Shown here: positions 16,255 through 24,414 of the stretch, in pieces | Position numbering within the stretch: position 1 is the first letter of the stretch | How the letters are laid out: the number at the start of each line of letters is the position of its first letter | Source of the DNA: Clostridia bacterium | Lineage (GTDB): Bacteria; Bacillota; Clostridia; Oscillospirales; Acutalibacteraceae | Direction of reading: 5' to 3' | Length of the DNA: 42,900 nucleotides | NCBI GenBank assembly: GCA_017937865.1 | Contig: JAGBCU010000055.1 | Span: 1 to 42,900 of the forward strand | The notes under the pieces: model-generated | Told to the model about the DNA's origin: nothing | The model's input: only the letters and a program-made list of their open reading frames with translations | Databases searched by the model: none | Program-made: the position numbers and the translations under genes

Positions 16255-17025
16255 ATGAATGATATTAAATTAGGTGTTCAGCTTTTTACTCTTCGCGATA
16301 AATGTAAAGATGCGGAAGGTTTTGAAGAAACCTTAAAATTTCTTGATGATTTAGGCTGTAACGTTGTTCAGATATCGGGTATCGGTGATATTCATCCTGA
16401 AAAAGTTGCCGAGTTAATAGATAAATATAAAATGGATGTATGCGTTACTCACAAACCGTATGAGAGAATGAAAAATGACCTTGACGCCTTAATTTATGAG
16501 CACAACCTTATAAACTGTAAAAATATCGGTATCGGTGCTATGCCCGGAAACGTTCATGAATCAGCTGAGGGAGTAACAGGATTCATTGTTAAATGTAATG
16601 AAATTGCCGAGAAGATGAAGGAGCAGGGAAAACAGCTTTGCTACCATAATCACGCTCTTGAATTTGAGGTTTACGACGGGCTTCGAACTTTTGAAAGATT
16701 AATTGACGAAGTTCCGCTTCTTCACTTTATTCCTGATACATATTGGATGCAGGTTGGCGGTGTAAACCCTGCTGAATATATGAAAAAACTTAAAGGAAGA
16801 GTTGAGGTTTGTCACTTCAAAGATATGCGAATTGTTAACAATCAACAGCGCTTTGCGGAATGTGGTACCGGTAACCTTGATTTAGATTCTTGCTATCAGA
16901 CATGTAAGGAAATCGGTGTTAAATATATTGTTATAGAGCAAGACCTTTGCTATGAAAAAGACGTTTTTGACTCAGTAAAAATAGGCTTTGAAGGCCTTAA
17001 GAGAATAGCTGAAAGAAATAAATAA
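16255..17025 (+). CDS. Sugar phosphate isomerase/epimerase-like TIM barrel (AP_endonuc_2 fold)
   Basis: A 256-residue TIM-barrel protein of the xylose-isomerase-like/IolE-IolI superfamily. Seen: N-terminal strand KLGVQLFTLRDKCKD, metal-side CYHNHALEFE (His, Asn, His, Glu) near residue 132, FIPDTYWMQVGGVNP near 165 and VCHFKDMRI near 192, with a late acidic ligand in VIEQDLCYE. These positions match metal ligands of known epimerases. The ATG at 16255 after ATAGGTG is preferred to an in-frame GTG at 16246. It is followed 11 bases later by a membrane protein. Likely substrates are ketoses or inositol derivatives, but no pathway genes are nearby, so the reaction is open. Confidence 0.85.
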   Translation: MNDIKLGVQLFTLRDKCKDAEGFEETLKFLDDLGCNVVQISGIGDIHPEKVAELIDKYKMDVCVTHKPYERMKNDLDALIYEHNLINCKNIGIGAMPGNVHESAEGVTGFIVKCNEIAEKMKEQGKQLCYHNHALEFEVYDGLRTFERLIDEVPLLHFIPDTYWMQVGGVNPAEYMKKLKGRVEVCHFKDMRIVNNQQRFAECGTGNLDLDSCYQTCKEIGVKYIVIEQDLCYEKDVFDSVKIGFEGLKRIAERNK

Positions 17026-17036
17026 GAGGTGGTTTT

Positions 17037-17555
17037 ATGTCTATCAAAAAAAAGATTTTATTAACTGTAGCGTTTGTTGTCGCCACACTTTTTGTACCAA
17101 TTGTATTATTGCTTTTGTTCTTTGATGCAATGACCTCATTTTCAGCCTATGTTATTACTTTTGGCATTATTATTTTCGCAATTTTAGGTTTTATTGTTAT
17201 TAGTCTTATTGATATTCAAATCACTTTAAAGAAAACAGTTGATGACCTTAAAATGCAGAATGCAGCGATTGCTTATAAGCTTACAGGTTCCGGTGGTGCT
17301 TCAGCGATTTCAGACGATGCCACTACAGAAAATGCAGATGCTCCTCAGCAGACGACTGATACAACTAAGGTTAATCTCAATCCTGCTGACCCTCTCGTTA
17401 TGCCTGTAGTAAAAAAGAAAGAGCCGGTAGTTGAAAAGAAAGAGCCGGTAGTTGAAAAGAAAGAGCCGGTAGTTGAAAAGAAAGAGCCGGTAGTTGAAAA
17501 GAAAGAGCCGGTAGTTGAAAAGAAAACTGACGACGGTTTTGATGATTTTCAATAA
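17037..17555 (+). CDS. Two-helix membrane protein with a Lys-Lys-Glu-Pro-Val-Val-Glu repeat tail
   Basis: A 172-residue unrecognised protein. Residues ~6-29 and ~35-60 are two hydrophobic helices. A short coiled segment (TVDDLKMQNAAIAYKLT) and an acidic, Thr-rich linker follow. The tail has five exact copies of KKEPVVE and ends TDDGFDDFQ. The repeated tail is charged and proline-spaced, a design common in extended cytoplasmic or wall-spanning spacers; with both helices near the N-terminus the tail is probably cytoplasmic if the N-terminus (MSIKKK) is inside. ATG 17037 follows AAGAGGTGG. It is co-directional with the isomerase gene, but no functional link is evident. Confidence 0.75.
   Translation: MSIKKKILLTVAFVVATLFVPIVLLLLFFDAMTSFSAYVITFGIIIFAILGFIVISLIDIQITLKKTVDDLKMQNAAIAYKLTGSGGASAISDDATTENADAPQQTTDTTKVNLNPADPLVMPVVKKKEPVVEKKEPVVEKKEPVVEKKEPVVEKKEPVVEKKTDDGFDDFQ
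17415..17519 (+). repeat. Perfect 21-bp tandem repeat, five copies
   Basis: Five head-to-tail copies of a 21-bp unit (with GAGCCGG at 17421, 17442, 17463, 17484 and 17505) with no base difference between them, encoding KKEPVVE. The lack of even synonymous changes indicates recent expansion by slippage or recombination. Confidence 0.97.
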
Positions 17556-17566
17556 TTAGATTTATG

Positions 17567-17607
17567 TAAAAAAAGCTCCTACGGATTTCCGTAGGAGTTA
17601 ATTTTTA
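17567..17607. terminator. Bidirectional terminator between the repeat protein and dapB
   Basis: A perfect 10-bp stem (17576-17585 with 17588-17597). T-runs follow on both strands (TTAATTTTTATT on plus, seven T on minus). Confidence 0.88.
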
Positions 17608-18357
17608 TTCGTTTACAATATCACTCATATTGTATATACCGCTTTCTTTACCTGAAAGGAAAACAGCAGCGTTAACAGCGCCTTGAGAGAATATTGCTTT
17701 TGAACGGGCGCTATGAGAAAGAGTAACAATTTCGTCATTACCTGCGAATATAACCTGATGCTCGCCAACGATTGTGCCACCTCTGATGGAGTGTATACCT
17801 ATTTCATTAGTATGGCGTTTTTCGCGTTTTGAATGTCTGTCGTATTCAAAATAAGCGTCAGGCATCTCTTCTTTAACTGCATTAGCAAGCATAATAGCCG
17901 TACCGCTTGGTGCGTCAATTTTTTGGTTGTGATGTGCTTCGATAATCTCAACGTCAAAATCGCTACCGAGAATTTTCGCAGCAGTTTTAGAAAGCTCACA
18001 AAGAAGGCTTACACCAAGTGACATATTATAAGAAAAGAATACAGGAATCACTTTTGAAGCGTCCTCAACCTCTTTAATCTGAATGTCAGAAAGACCGGTT
18101 GTAGCAAGCACAACAGCTGTATTTGTTTTTAAAGCGTATTCAAGCATTGAAGACAATAGTGCAGGGTTAGAAAAGTCAATTATAACGTCTGCCTTGACCT
18201 CTAGTTCATTGTAATTCTGAAAAATCGGGAAACCGATATTTGAGTCCTCAACGATATCAATACCTGCAACTATTTCGCAGTCTTTTCTCTGGCTAACGGA
18301 ATTTATAACGTTTCTTCCCATTTTTCCGCAACAACCGCTTAATATAATCCTTGTCAT
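17605..18357 (-). CDS. dapB: 4-hydroxy-tetrahydrodipicolinate reductase
   Basis: DapB (250 residues) reduces HTPA to tetrahydrodipicolinate with NAD(P)H in lysine/diaminopimelate synthesis. Seen: dinucleotide loop SGCCGKMGRNV (residues 7-17), GIDIVEDSN, VLATTGLSDIQI, the catalytic block EIIEAHHNQKIDAPSGTA (near residues 137-154) with the catalytic His pair and substrate-binding Lys, and RGGTIVGEHQVIFAG. A strong CGGAGGAAG precedes ATG 18357. It is the last gene of asd-dapA-dapB, 18 bases after dapA. Confidence 0.97.
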   Translation of the reverse strand: MTRIILSGCCGKMGRNVINSVSQRKDCEIVAGIDIVEDSNIGFPIFQNYNELEVKADVIIDFSNPALLSSMLEYALKTNTAVVLATTGLSDIQIKEVEDASKVIPVFFSYNMSLGVSLLCELSKTAAKILGSDFDVEIIEAHHNQKIDAPSGTAIMLANAVKEEMPDAYFEYDRHSKREKRHTNEIGIHSIRGGTIVGEHQVIFAGNDEIVTLSHSARSKAIFSQGAVNAAVFLSGKESGIYNMSDIVNE

Positions 18358-18375
18358 TAAACTTCCTCCGAAATG

Positions 18376-19266
18376 TTAAATCATATTATGCTTTGCGAGA
18401 ATCCGTTTGAGGTATTCAGTGTTTTTAGCGTTAAGAGGGGAAAGAGGCATTCTGCATCTTCCAACGTCCCAACCCATCATAGTCATAGCCGCTTTAACGG
18501 GTATCGGGTTAACGTCACAAAACAAAGCGTTGCATAAATCAATGTATTCTAATTGTAGCTTTGCACTTTCTTTAATATTGCCGTTAACCGCCAGCAGAGC
18601 AATATCGTGGGTGAGTTTTGGTGCGATGTTTGATAAAACAGAAATAACACCTTTTGCACCTAAAGCTGCCATAACGGTAATTTGGTCGTCGTTACCTGAA
18701 TAAAAATTCAGATTCTCACCGCAAAGTGCAATTGATTTTGAAAAAGCAGAAATATCACCGCTTGCTTCCTTTGCACCGTTTATAAGAGGTAATTTTGAAA
18801 GCTCGAGGTAAGTTTCGGGCTGAATATTTACACCCGTTCTGCTTGGAACGTTATATATAATTATTGGAGTTGAAACTCTTTCTTCAATGTAAGAGTACGA
18901 CTCAATAAGACCGTCCTGTGATGCTTTGTTGTAATAGGGTGTGACCATTAGTAAACCGTCTACACCGCATTTTTCAGCATCATTTGATAAAATAACGGCG
19001 TGCTTTGTATCATTACTGCCGGTACCTGCAATAACAGGTACTCTGCCTGCAGCAACTTTAACTGCAACCTTAATAGCTTCAACGTGTTCTTCGTAAACCA
19101 GGGTGGATTTCTCGCCCGTAGTACCGCACACAACGAGAGCATCAGTGCCGTTATTGATTTGGTATTCTATAATTTCCTCAAAAAGTGGGAAATTAATTTT
19201 AAGATCGTCCCCGGTGAAAGGCGTTACAATAGCAACACCTGCACCCGTGAAAATTGGTTTTTTCAC
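18376..19266 (-). CDS. dapA: 4-hydroxy-tetrahydrodipicolinate synthase
   Basis: DapA (296 residues) condenses pyruvate with aspartate semialdehyde, the committed step to diaminopimelate and lysine. Visible: GAGVAIVTPF, CGTTGEKSTLVYEEH, the tyrosine of IIYNVPSRTG near residue 135 and the Schiff-base lysine in INGAKEASGD near residue 165. The ORF stays open to 19356, but GTG 19266 is chosen. It has a GGGGG site 7 bases before it, gives the standard length and N-terminus (VKKPIFTGAG), and avoids overlap with asd. It lies 28 bases downstream of asd. Confidence 0.97.
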   Translation of the reverse strand: MKKPIFTGAGVAIVTPFTGDDLKINFPLFEEIIEYQINNGTDALVVCGTTGEKSTLVYEEHVEAIKVAVKVAAGRVPVIAGTGSNDTKHAVILSNDAEKCGVDGLLMVTPYYNKASQDGLIESYSYIEERVSTPIIIYNVPSRTGVNIQPETYLELSKLPLINGAKEASGDISAFSKSIALCGENLNFYSGNDDQITVMAALGAKGVISVLSNIAPKLTHDIALLAVNGNIKESAKLQLEYIDLCNALFCDVNPIPVKAAMTMMGWDVGRCRMPLSPLNAKNTEYLKRILAKHNMI

Positions 19267-19294
19267 AGAATGACCCCCAAATTTAAATTTATTA

Positions 19295-20377
19295 TCAGTC
19301 CATATATCCTTCTGCACAAAGAAGCTCTGCAAGAAGAACAGCACCGCCTGCAGCACCTCTTAATGTATTATGTGCAAGGCATACGAACTTATAATCATAT
19401 TGACTATCTTCACGAAGTCTACCGATTGAAACAGCCATACCGTTTTCAAGGTTTCTGTGAAGCTTTGTCTGAGGACAGTTATCCTCTTCAAAGTAGTGAA
19501 GGAACTGCTTTGGAGCAGAGGGGAGCCCAAGCTCTTGTGCTCTGCCTTTGAATTCTTTCCACATTTTAATCATATCTTCTTTTTCGGGCTTGTTTTCAAA
19601 TCTTACAAAAACTGCGCCCATATGACCGTCAGAAACGGGAACACGAATACACTGTGCTGTGAAGTGAGGCTCTGTTGCTGAAACGATTTCATCACCAACA
19701 ATTTTACCCCAAAGCTTAAGAGGCTCTTTTTCGCTCTTTTCTTCTTCACCGCCGATAAATGGGATTACGTTATCAACCATTTCAGGCCATCTTTCAAAGG
19801 TTTTACCCGCACCTGAAATAGCCTGATAAGTGCAAACTACAACGTCTTTAACTGTGTATTTATCATGAAGAGGGAAGAGGGCAGGAACGTATGACTGTAA
19901 AGAACAGTTAGATTTAACTGCGATAAAGCCACGCTTTGTTCCTAATCTCTTTCTCTGTGAATGAATAATTTCGATATGCTCGGGATTAAGCTCCGGAACA
20001 ACCATAGGAACGTCAGCTGTCATACGGTGAGCGCTGTTGTTAGAAACAACGGGGCATTCAGCCTTAGCATATTTTTCTTCAAGCTCTTTTGTTTCTGCTT
20101 TGCTTAAGTTAACTGCACAGAATACGAAGTCAACACTTGCAGCTATTTTCTCGATATCCTTTTCTGCATCAAGAATAGTCATATCAAGATATTTTTCAGG
20201 TGTGGGAACATCCATACACCAACGGTCGCCAAGAGCCTCTTTATAAGTCTGACCTGCAGAGCGTGAGCTTGCAGCAAGAACAGTTACGTCAAACCAAGGA
20301 TGGTCTGCAAGTAAAAGAGCAAATCTCTGACCAACCATACCGGTAGCACCGATAATACCTACTTTATACTTTTTCAT
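19295..20377 (-). CDS. asd: Aspartate-semialdehyde dehydrogenase (archaeal/fungal-type branch)
   Basis: A 360-residue NADPH-dependent enzyme converting aspartyl phosphate to aspartate semialdehyde. Seen: IGATGMVGQRFALLL nucleotide loop (9-23), VSNNSAHRM, catalytic cysteine in VKSNCSLQSY near residue 155, the QAISGAGK turn and the active-site His in CIRVPVSDGH. The length and the SNCS context match the longer archaeal/fungal-like branch rather than the ~330-residue E. coli type. ATG 20377 follows GGAGG. It heads the asd-dapA-dapB operon from a promoter overlapping the one for queA. Confidence 0.95.
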   Translation of the reverse strand: MKKYKVGIIGATGMVGQRFALLLADHPWFDVTVLAASSRSAGQTYKEALGDRWCMDVPTPEKYLDMTILDAEKDIEKIAASVDFVFCAVNLSKAETKELEEKYAKAECPVVSNNSAHRMTADVPMVVPELNPEHIEIIHSQRKRLGTKRGFIAVKSNCSLQSYVPALFPLHDKYTVKDVVVCTYQAISGAGKTFERWPEMVDNVIPFIGGEEEKSEKEPLKLWGKIVGDEIVSATEPHFTAQCIRVPVSDGHMGAVFVRFENKPEKEDMIKMWKEFKGRAQELGLPSAPKQFLHYFEEDNCPQTKLHRNLENGMAVSIGRLREDSQYDYKFVCLAHNTLRGAAGGAVLLAELLCAEGYMD

Positions 20378-20459
20378 AGGAAAACCTCCGTATTGGAAAA
20401 AAATACTTGTAAACTACGGATAAATGAATTATAATATATCCGCTTTTCAACGATTATAT

Positions 20460-20488
20460 ATAATAACATTTGTAAAAAATTAAGTCAA
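20460..20488 (-). promoter_or_regulatory. SigA-type promoter for asd-dapA-dapB
   Basis: TTGACT (20488-20483), a 17-base spacer and TATTAT (20465-20460). The leader to the asd ATG is about 75 bases, too short for a lysine riboswitch. Confidence 0.7.
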
Positions 20489-20498
20489 TAACTATTTT
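20470..20498 (+). promoter_or_regulatory. SigA-type promoter for queA-tgt
   Basis: TTGTAA (20470-20475), a 17-base spacer and TATTTT (20493-20498), 22 bases before the queA ATG. It physically overlaps the divergent asd promoter. Confidence 0.5.
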
Positions 20499-20519
20499 AC
20501 TAATAATAAAGGATGTTTT

Positions 20520-21551
20520 ATGAATAAATCTGACTTTTTTTATAATTTACCCGAAGAACTCATAGCTCAGCACCCTCTTGAGCCTCGTGATCATTCTCGG
20601 ATGATGGTGCTTTCTAAAGATAGTGATAATATTGAGCATAAGCACTTTTACGACGTTTGTGACTATCTTAAAGAGGGAGATTGTCTTATCCTTAATAATA
20701 CAAGGGTTTTACCTGCCCGTATTTACGGCGTTAAAAAGGGAACGGGTGCAAACGTGGAATTCTTACTCCTTAAACAAATCGAAAATAATTTGTGGGAAAC
20801 CCTTGCAGGTCCCGGTAAAAGAGCAAAGGAAGGTTCGGAGTTTATTTTCGGCGACGGTATAGCCGAAGCAAAGGTCGAAAACGTCCTTGAAAACGGCAAC
20901 AGAATTATAAGATTTTCTTACGATAAAAACGATAATATTTTTAGTATTCTTGATAAAATAGGTCAAATGCCGTTACCTCATTATATTACAGAGGAGTTAA
21001 AGGACAAGGAACGGTATCAAACAGTTTATTCCAAAGAGTTAGGCTCCGCTGCCGCACCGACTGCAGGTCTTCATTTTACACCTGAGCTTTTAGAAAAAAT
21101 CAGCAAAAAGGGAGTTAATATCGGTTACGTTACTCTTCACGTCGGAATCGGTACATTCAGACCCGTAAAGTCTGAAAAAATAGAAGAGCATCAAATGCAT
21201 TCGGAGCATTACCATTTACCGAAGGAAACAGCTGATTTAATTAATAAAACAAAGGCTGACGGTGGTAGAGTTATTGCCGTTGGTACAACAAGCTGCAGAA
21301 CACTTGAATCCGTTGCTGCGTTTTGCGGTGAAATTAAAGAGGATGACAGAAATACGGATATTTTTATTTATCCGGGCTATAAGTTTAAATGTATTGATGG
21401 ATTAATAACAAATTTTCATTTACCCGAAAGTACTCTTATAATGCTTGTAAGTGCATTTTATGGTTACGAGAAAACACTTAAAGCTTATAAAACCGCCGTT
21501 GAAGAAAAATATCGTTTCTTCTCATTCGGTGATTCAATGATTATTACTTAA
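20520..21551 (+). CDS. queA: S-adenosylmethionine:tRNA ribosyltransferase-isomerase
   Basis: QueA (343 residues) transfers the ribosyl part of SAM to preQ1 at tRNA position 34, forming epoxyqueuosine. The N-terminus [23 protein letters not shown] (about residues 6-28) is diagnostic. So are [42 protein letters not shown] (near residues 178-195), [13 protein letters not shown] and [28 protein letters not shown] precedes ATG 20520. It is immediately followed by tgt, a classical pairing. Length normal. Confidence 0.97.
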   Translation: MNKSDFFYNLPEELIAQHPLEPRDHSRMMVLSKDSDNIEHKHFYDVCDYLKEGDCLILNNTRVLPARIYGVKKGTGANVEFLLLKQIENNLWETLAGPGKRAKEGSEFIFGDGIAEAKVENVLENGNRIIRFSYDKNDNIFSILDKIGQMPLPHYITEELKDKERYQTVYSKELGSAAAPTAGLHFTPELLEKISKKGVNIGYVTLHVGIGTFRPVKSEKIEEHQMHSEHYHLPKETADLINKTKADGGRVIAVGTTSCRTLESVAAFCGEIKEDDRNTDIFIYPGYKFKCIDGLITNFHLPESTLIMLVSAFYGYEKTLKAYKTAVEEKYRFFSFGDSMIIT

Positions 21552-21566
21552 TTTGAGGTTTATTCT

Positions 21567-22697
21567 ATGTTTAAATTATTAAAAACAGAAGGTAGTGCAA
21601 GACGCGGTGAATTTACAACTGTTCACGGTACAGCGCAAACCCCTGCTTTTCAAAACGTTGCAACCTGCGGTGCTATTAAGGGAGGCTTATCAGCATACGA
21701 CCTAAAGGATATTAACTGTCAGGTACAGCTTTGTAACACTTATCATCTTCACGTAAGACCGGGAGATAAGCTTATAAAAGACCTCGGCGGTCTTCATAAG
21801 TTTACAGGATGGAATGGCCCTATTCTTACCGATAGTGGCGGATTTCAGGTTTTTTCTCTTGCGAAGCTTCGTAAAATCAAAGAAGAGGGTGTTACCTTTA
21901 ACTCTCATATTGACGGTAAGAAAATCTTTATGGGTCCCGAAGAGAGTATGCAGATTCAGTCTAATTTAGGCTCTACAATTGCTATGGCTTTCGATGAATG
22001 TGTCAAAAATCCTGCTGAATACAAATATGCTAAAGAATCTATCGAAAGAACAACTCGTTGGTTAATAAGATGTAAAAATGAAATGGATAGATTAAAGCAG
22101 TTACCTGATACAATAAATAAAGACCAATTGCTATTCGGTATTAATCAGGGGGCAACCTACGATGATTTAAGAATCGAGCATATGAAAACTATTGCTGAGC
22201 TCGATTTAGATGGCTATGCAATCGGCGGTCTTGCCGTAGGTGAGCCGAAAGAGGATATGTATAGAATTATATCTGCTGTTGAGCCATTTGCACCTAAGGA
22301 TAAAATAAGGTATTTAATGGGTGTTGGTACACCGGGTAATATTATAGAAGGCGTAAGCAGAGGTGTTGACCTTTTTGACTGCGTAATGCCAAGCAGAAAC
22401 GCCCGTCACGGTCATTTATTCACATGGAACGGTATTATAAATCTTAATAATGCTAAATACGCTACTGATGATTCACCAATTGATTCTGCTTGTGACTGCC
22501 CGACTTGTCAGAAGCATTCAAGAGCATATCTTCATCATTTGTTTAAAGCAAAAGAAATGCTTGCGATGAGATTAGCGGTAACTCATAACCTGTATTTTTA
22601 TAATAACCTCATGCAACGTATAAGAGATGAGCTTGACAACGGTACTTTTGAATCTTTCAAAAACAAGTACGTTGATTTGCTTGATACGAGAATATAA
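21567..22697 (+). CDS. tgt: Queuine tRNA-ribosyltransferase (bacterial preQ1-inserting)
   Basis: Tgt (376 residues) exchanges guanine-34 for preQ1 in GUN-anticodon tRNAs. Seen: LCNTYHLHVRPGDKLI, the active-site ILTDSGGFQVFSL (Asp near residue 88), GINQGATYDDLR, AIGGLAVGEPKEDMY, the nucleophile Asp in GVDLFDCVMPSRNARHG near residues 262-278, and zinc ligands CDCPTC with a distant LAVTHNL histidine. It lies 15 bases after queA with GAGG upstream of the ATG. yajC follows but has its own promoter. Confidence 0.97.
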   Translation: MFKLLKTEGSARRGEFTTVHGTAQTPAFQNVATCGAIKGGLSAYDLKDINCQVQLCNTYHLHVRPGDKLIKDLGGLHKFTGWNGPILTDSGGFQVFSLAKLRKIKEEGVTFNSHIDGKKIFMGPEESMQIQSNLGSTIAMAFDECVKNPAEYKYAKESIERTTRWLIRCKNEMDRLKQLPDTINKDQLLFGINQGATYDDLRIEHMKTIAELDLDGYAIGGLAVGEPKEDMYRIISAVEPFAPKDKIRYLMGVGTPGNIIEGVSRGVDLFDCVMPSRNARHGHLFTWNGIINLNNAKYATDDSPIDSACDCPTCQKHSRAYLHHLFKAKEMLAMRLAVTHNLYFYNNLMQRIRDELDNGTFESFKNKYVDLLDTRI

Positions 22698-22715
22698 TAA
22701 AATTTCAAAAAAGAC

Positions 22716-22743
22716 TTGTATATTTTTTGTAAAGTTGTATAAT
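22716..22743 (+). promoter_or_regulatory. SigA-type promoter for yajC
   Basis: TTGTAT (22716-22721), a 16-base spacer and a perfect TATAAT (22738-22743), 31 bases before the ATG. Confidence 0.6.
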
Positions 22744-22774
22744 AGATAAGTATTATTTTTTGGAGGATACTTTT

Positions 22775-23281
22775 ATGTATAATTTAATTAACCTTTCTTC
22801 ATTATTCGGTGGCAGTGCTGAAGGCGGCCAGAATCCTATGTCTTCAATTATTCTTATGGTTGTTATGGTTGTTGCCATGTATTTCCTTATGATTCGCCCT
22901 CAAAAGAAGAAACAGAAAGAAGAACAGCAGATGCGTGACTCTATCCAGATTGGTGACGAAATCACAACAATCGGTGGTATTATGGGTCGTGTTGTTACCG
23001 TTAAAGACGAATATATCGTTATCGAAACAGGTGCTGACAGAATCAAAATGAGATTTCAGCGTTGGGCTATTCAGACAAACGATACTGCTAACGCACGTAT
23101 GGAAGCTGAAAGAAAAGCTGCTGCTGAAGCTAAAAAAGCTCAGAGCGAAAAAGATGCTATTGATGCAGCTGTTAATGGTAAAAAATCAAAGAAAAAAGCA
23201 ACAGTTAAAAACATTGGTGCTGCCGATGAAATGAAGGCTGAAGAAGAAGCTAAAATCGCAGAAGATAAAGAAGAAAACTAA
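22775..23281 (+). CDS. yajC: Preprotein translocase accessory subunit YajC
   Basis: A 168-residue single-span membrane protein of the SecDF-YajC complex. Residues ~23-42 form the helix, followed by the family hallmark MIRPQKKKQKEEQQM and the DSIQIGDEITTIGGIMGRVV beta domain, split around residue 60. After about residue 110 there is a long Lys/Ala/Glu-rich tail not essential to the fold. It is longer than the usual ~110 residues because of this tail. GGAGG (22762-22766) fixes ATG 22775 rather than the earlier opening at 22760. secD/secF are not adjacent. It ends in a hairpin that overlaps the next gene's ribosome site. Confidence 0.93.
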   Translation: MYNLINLSSLFGGSAEGGQNPMSSIILMVVMVVAMYFLMIRPQKKKQKEEQQMRDSIQIGDEITTIGGIMGRVVTVKDEYIVIETGADRIKMRFQRWAIQTNDTANARMEAERKAAAEAKKAQSEKDAIDAAVNGKKSKKKATVKNIGAADEMKAEEEAKIAEDKEEN

Positions 23282-23303
23282 AATAATTCATATTTGAGTT
23301 TAA

Positions 23304-23345
23304 CTCCGCATACCTTTAAGTAAAAGGTTTGCGGAGGTTTTTTTT
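23304..23345 (+). terminator. Terminator-like hairpin containing the next gene's ribosome-binding site
   Basis: CTCCGCATACCTTT (23304-23317) pairs with AAAGGTTTGCGGAG (23323-23336), 13 of 14 positions, followed by GTTTTTTTT and directly by ATG 23346. The GGAGG at 23333-23337 lies in the 3' arm of the stem. Structurally it is an intrinsic terminator for yajC and a sequestered ribosome site for the TIGR04086-like gene. Confidence 0.8.
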
Positions 23346-23759
23346 ATGCCTGTTAAAATAAAAAGTAAATATAAAAAAGTTAATGAAAACAAAATTTATA
23401 ATAAAATAAAACCGTACTTAAAAGGTGTTTTTATAGGTGATTTACTGTTTATTGTCGGTGTTATAATATGCGGATTGATACTATATAAATCCGACAGCAC
23501 AAGCTCGTTTTTTTATTATATACCGTATGTTTTTATGTTTTTGGGGGCTTTTTTCTGCGGTATAAGCGTACAGAAAGGGGTAGGAGGAAGAGGCTTTTTA
23601 ATCGGTATTTTAAGTTCTCTGCCTTATTTGACAACAATTATACTATTTGTATGTGTTTTTTTACGATTTAACGTGAGTGTAAATCTTTTGATTACAATTC
23701 CCGTATGCCTTTTAGGTGGTTTTATAGGTGGAATTATTGCAGTAAATAGCAGAATTTAG
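23346..23759 (+). CDS. TIGR04086-like four-helix membrane protein
   Basis: A 137-residue integral membrane protein with a basic N-terminus (KIKSKYKKVNENK), then about four hydrophobic helices near residues 27-47, 57-75, 82-103 and 112-130. The pattern with FLGAFFCGISVQKGVGGRGFLIG in the middle, read around residue 70, matches the YrzE/TIGR04086 family, which sits next to yajC in many Clostridia. Function is unknown even for the family. The start ATG follows a T8 run, and its only plausible ribosome site is inside the terminator stem upstream. A second membrane gene follows after 16 bases. Confidence 0.65.
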   Translation: MPVKIKSKYKKVNENKIYNKIKPYLKGVFIGDLLFIVGVIICGLILYKSDSTSSFFYYIPYVFMFLGAFFCGISVQKGVGGRGFLIGILSSLPYLTTIILFVCVFLRFNVSVNLLITIPVCLLGGFIGGIIAVNSRI

Positions 23760-23775
23760 TATAAAAGGTGAATGT

Positions 23776-24414
23776 ATGTTTAAAAAAAGTGTTGTAATAA
23801 GAGCAAAAAGAATAAAACCGATAAAGCTTGATTATAAGGTCCTTTTGTTTTTTAGTTTAATGATATGCGGAATAATCATTGGTGTAAGCTTAATTAAAAA
23901 CGGTGACAGCGACTTTAACGGATTGCAAAAGAGCTTGATTGATAGCGTTAATAATACAAAATCAAACAATTCGTTATTTTCGTGTGTGTTTTTTGTTTTT
24001 GGGTGGTTGCTTATTCCTTTAATTGTTGCATTTTTTAGTGGGTTGAGCGGATTAGGATTACCTTTTTTAGCCTTATTAAACGTTTTATATGGATTGTTTT
24101 GCGGATTATTCTGCGGTAGCTATTACGTCAATTTCGGCTTACAGGGGGTAGGCTTCTTTTCTTTAGTGAATCTTCCTTGTTACGCAATAACAGCAGCAAC
24201 TTTAATAAAGTGCTGCTGTGAGAGTTTAAAAATGTCTTTTAACGTTTTCTCGTTTTTGTGGGGTAACAGTCTAAACCAGACAAAAAACAAAAATCAGTTT
24301 AAAGATTATATTTTAACTTATTTAATTTTGTGCTTACCTGTTGTTGCAGGTAGTTTTTTAAATGTCGTTTCGTTTAAATTATTCGGTGATTTATTCAGTA
24401 ATATCATCATTTGA
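23776..24414 (+). CDS. SpoIIM-like integral membrane protein
   Basis: A 212-residue polytopic membrane protein with about five helices. The central stretch SGLSGLGLPFLALLNVLYGL, FCGLFCGSYYVNFGLQGVGF and LVNLPCYAIT reproduces the glycine- and proline-spaced pattern of SpoIIM/DUF95 (xxGLxxxGLPxxxxxxxxxGxxxG, then a Leu-Pro-rich helix). SpoIIM, with SpoIID and SpoIIP, drives septal thinning and engulfment, and in several Firmicutes lies beside a xerD-type gene, as here. AAAAGGTG precedes the ATG. Its last 24 bases overlap the 3' end of the convergent recombinase gene. The assignment is by pattern and context, not a full alignment. Confidence 0.55.
   Translation: MFKKSVVIRAKRIKPIKLDYKVLLFFSLMICGIIIGVSLIKNGDSDFNGLQKSLIDSVNNTKSNNSLFSCVFFVFGWLLIPLIVAFFSGLSGLGLPFLALLNVLYGLFCGLFCGSYYVNFGLQGVGFFSLVNLPCYAITAATLIKCCCESLKMSFNVFSFLWGNSLNQTKNKNQFKDYILTYLILCLPVVAGSFLNVVSFKLFGDLFSNIII

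Noticed and set aside
17310..17552. Minus-strand ORF with repeated YRLFLFN
   Set aside because: It is the antisense shadow of the KKEPVVE repeat; no ribosome site, and it runs into the terminator region.
19000..19551. 183-residue plus-strand ORF over dapA/asd
   Set aside because: It is antisense to two well-supported enzymes, with no ribosome site or recognisable motif.
20378..20459. Lysine riboswitch ahead of asd-dapA-dapB
   Set aside because: The leader is only about 75 bases and lacks the conserved junction motifs and a terminator.
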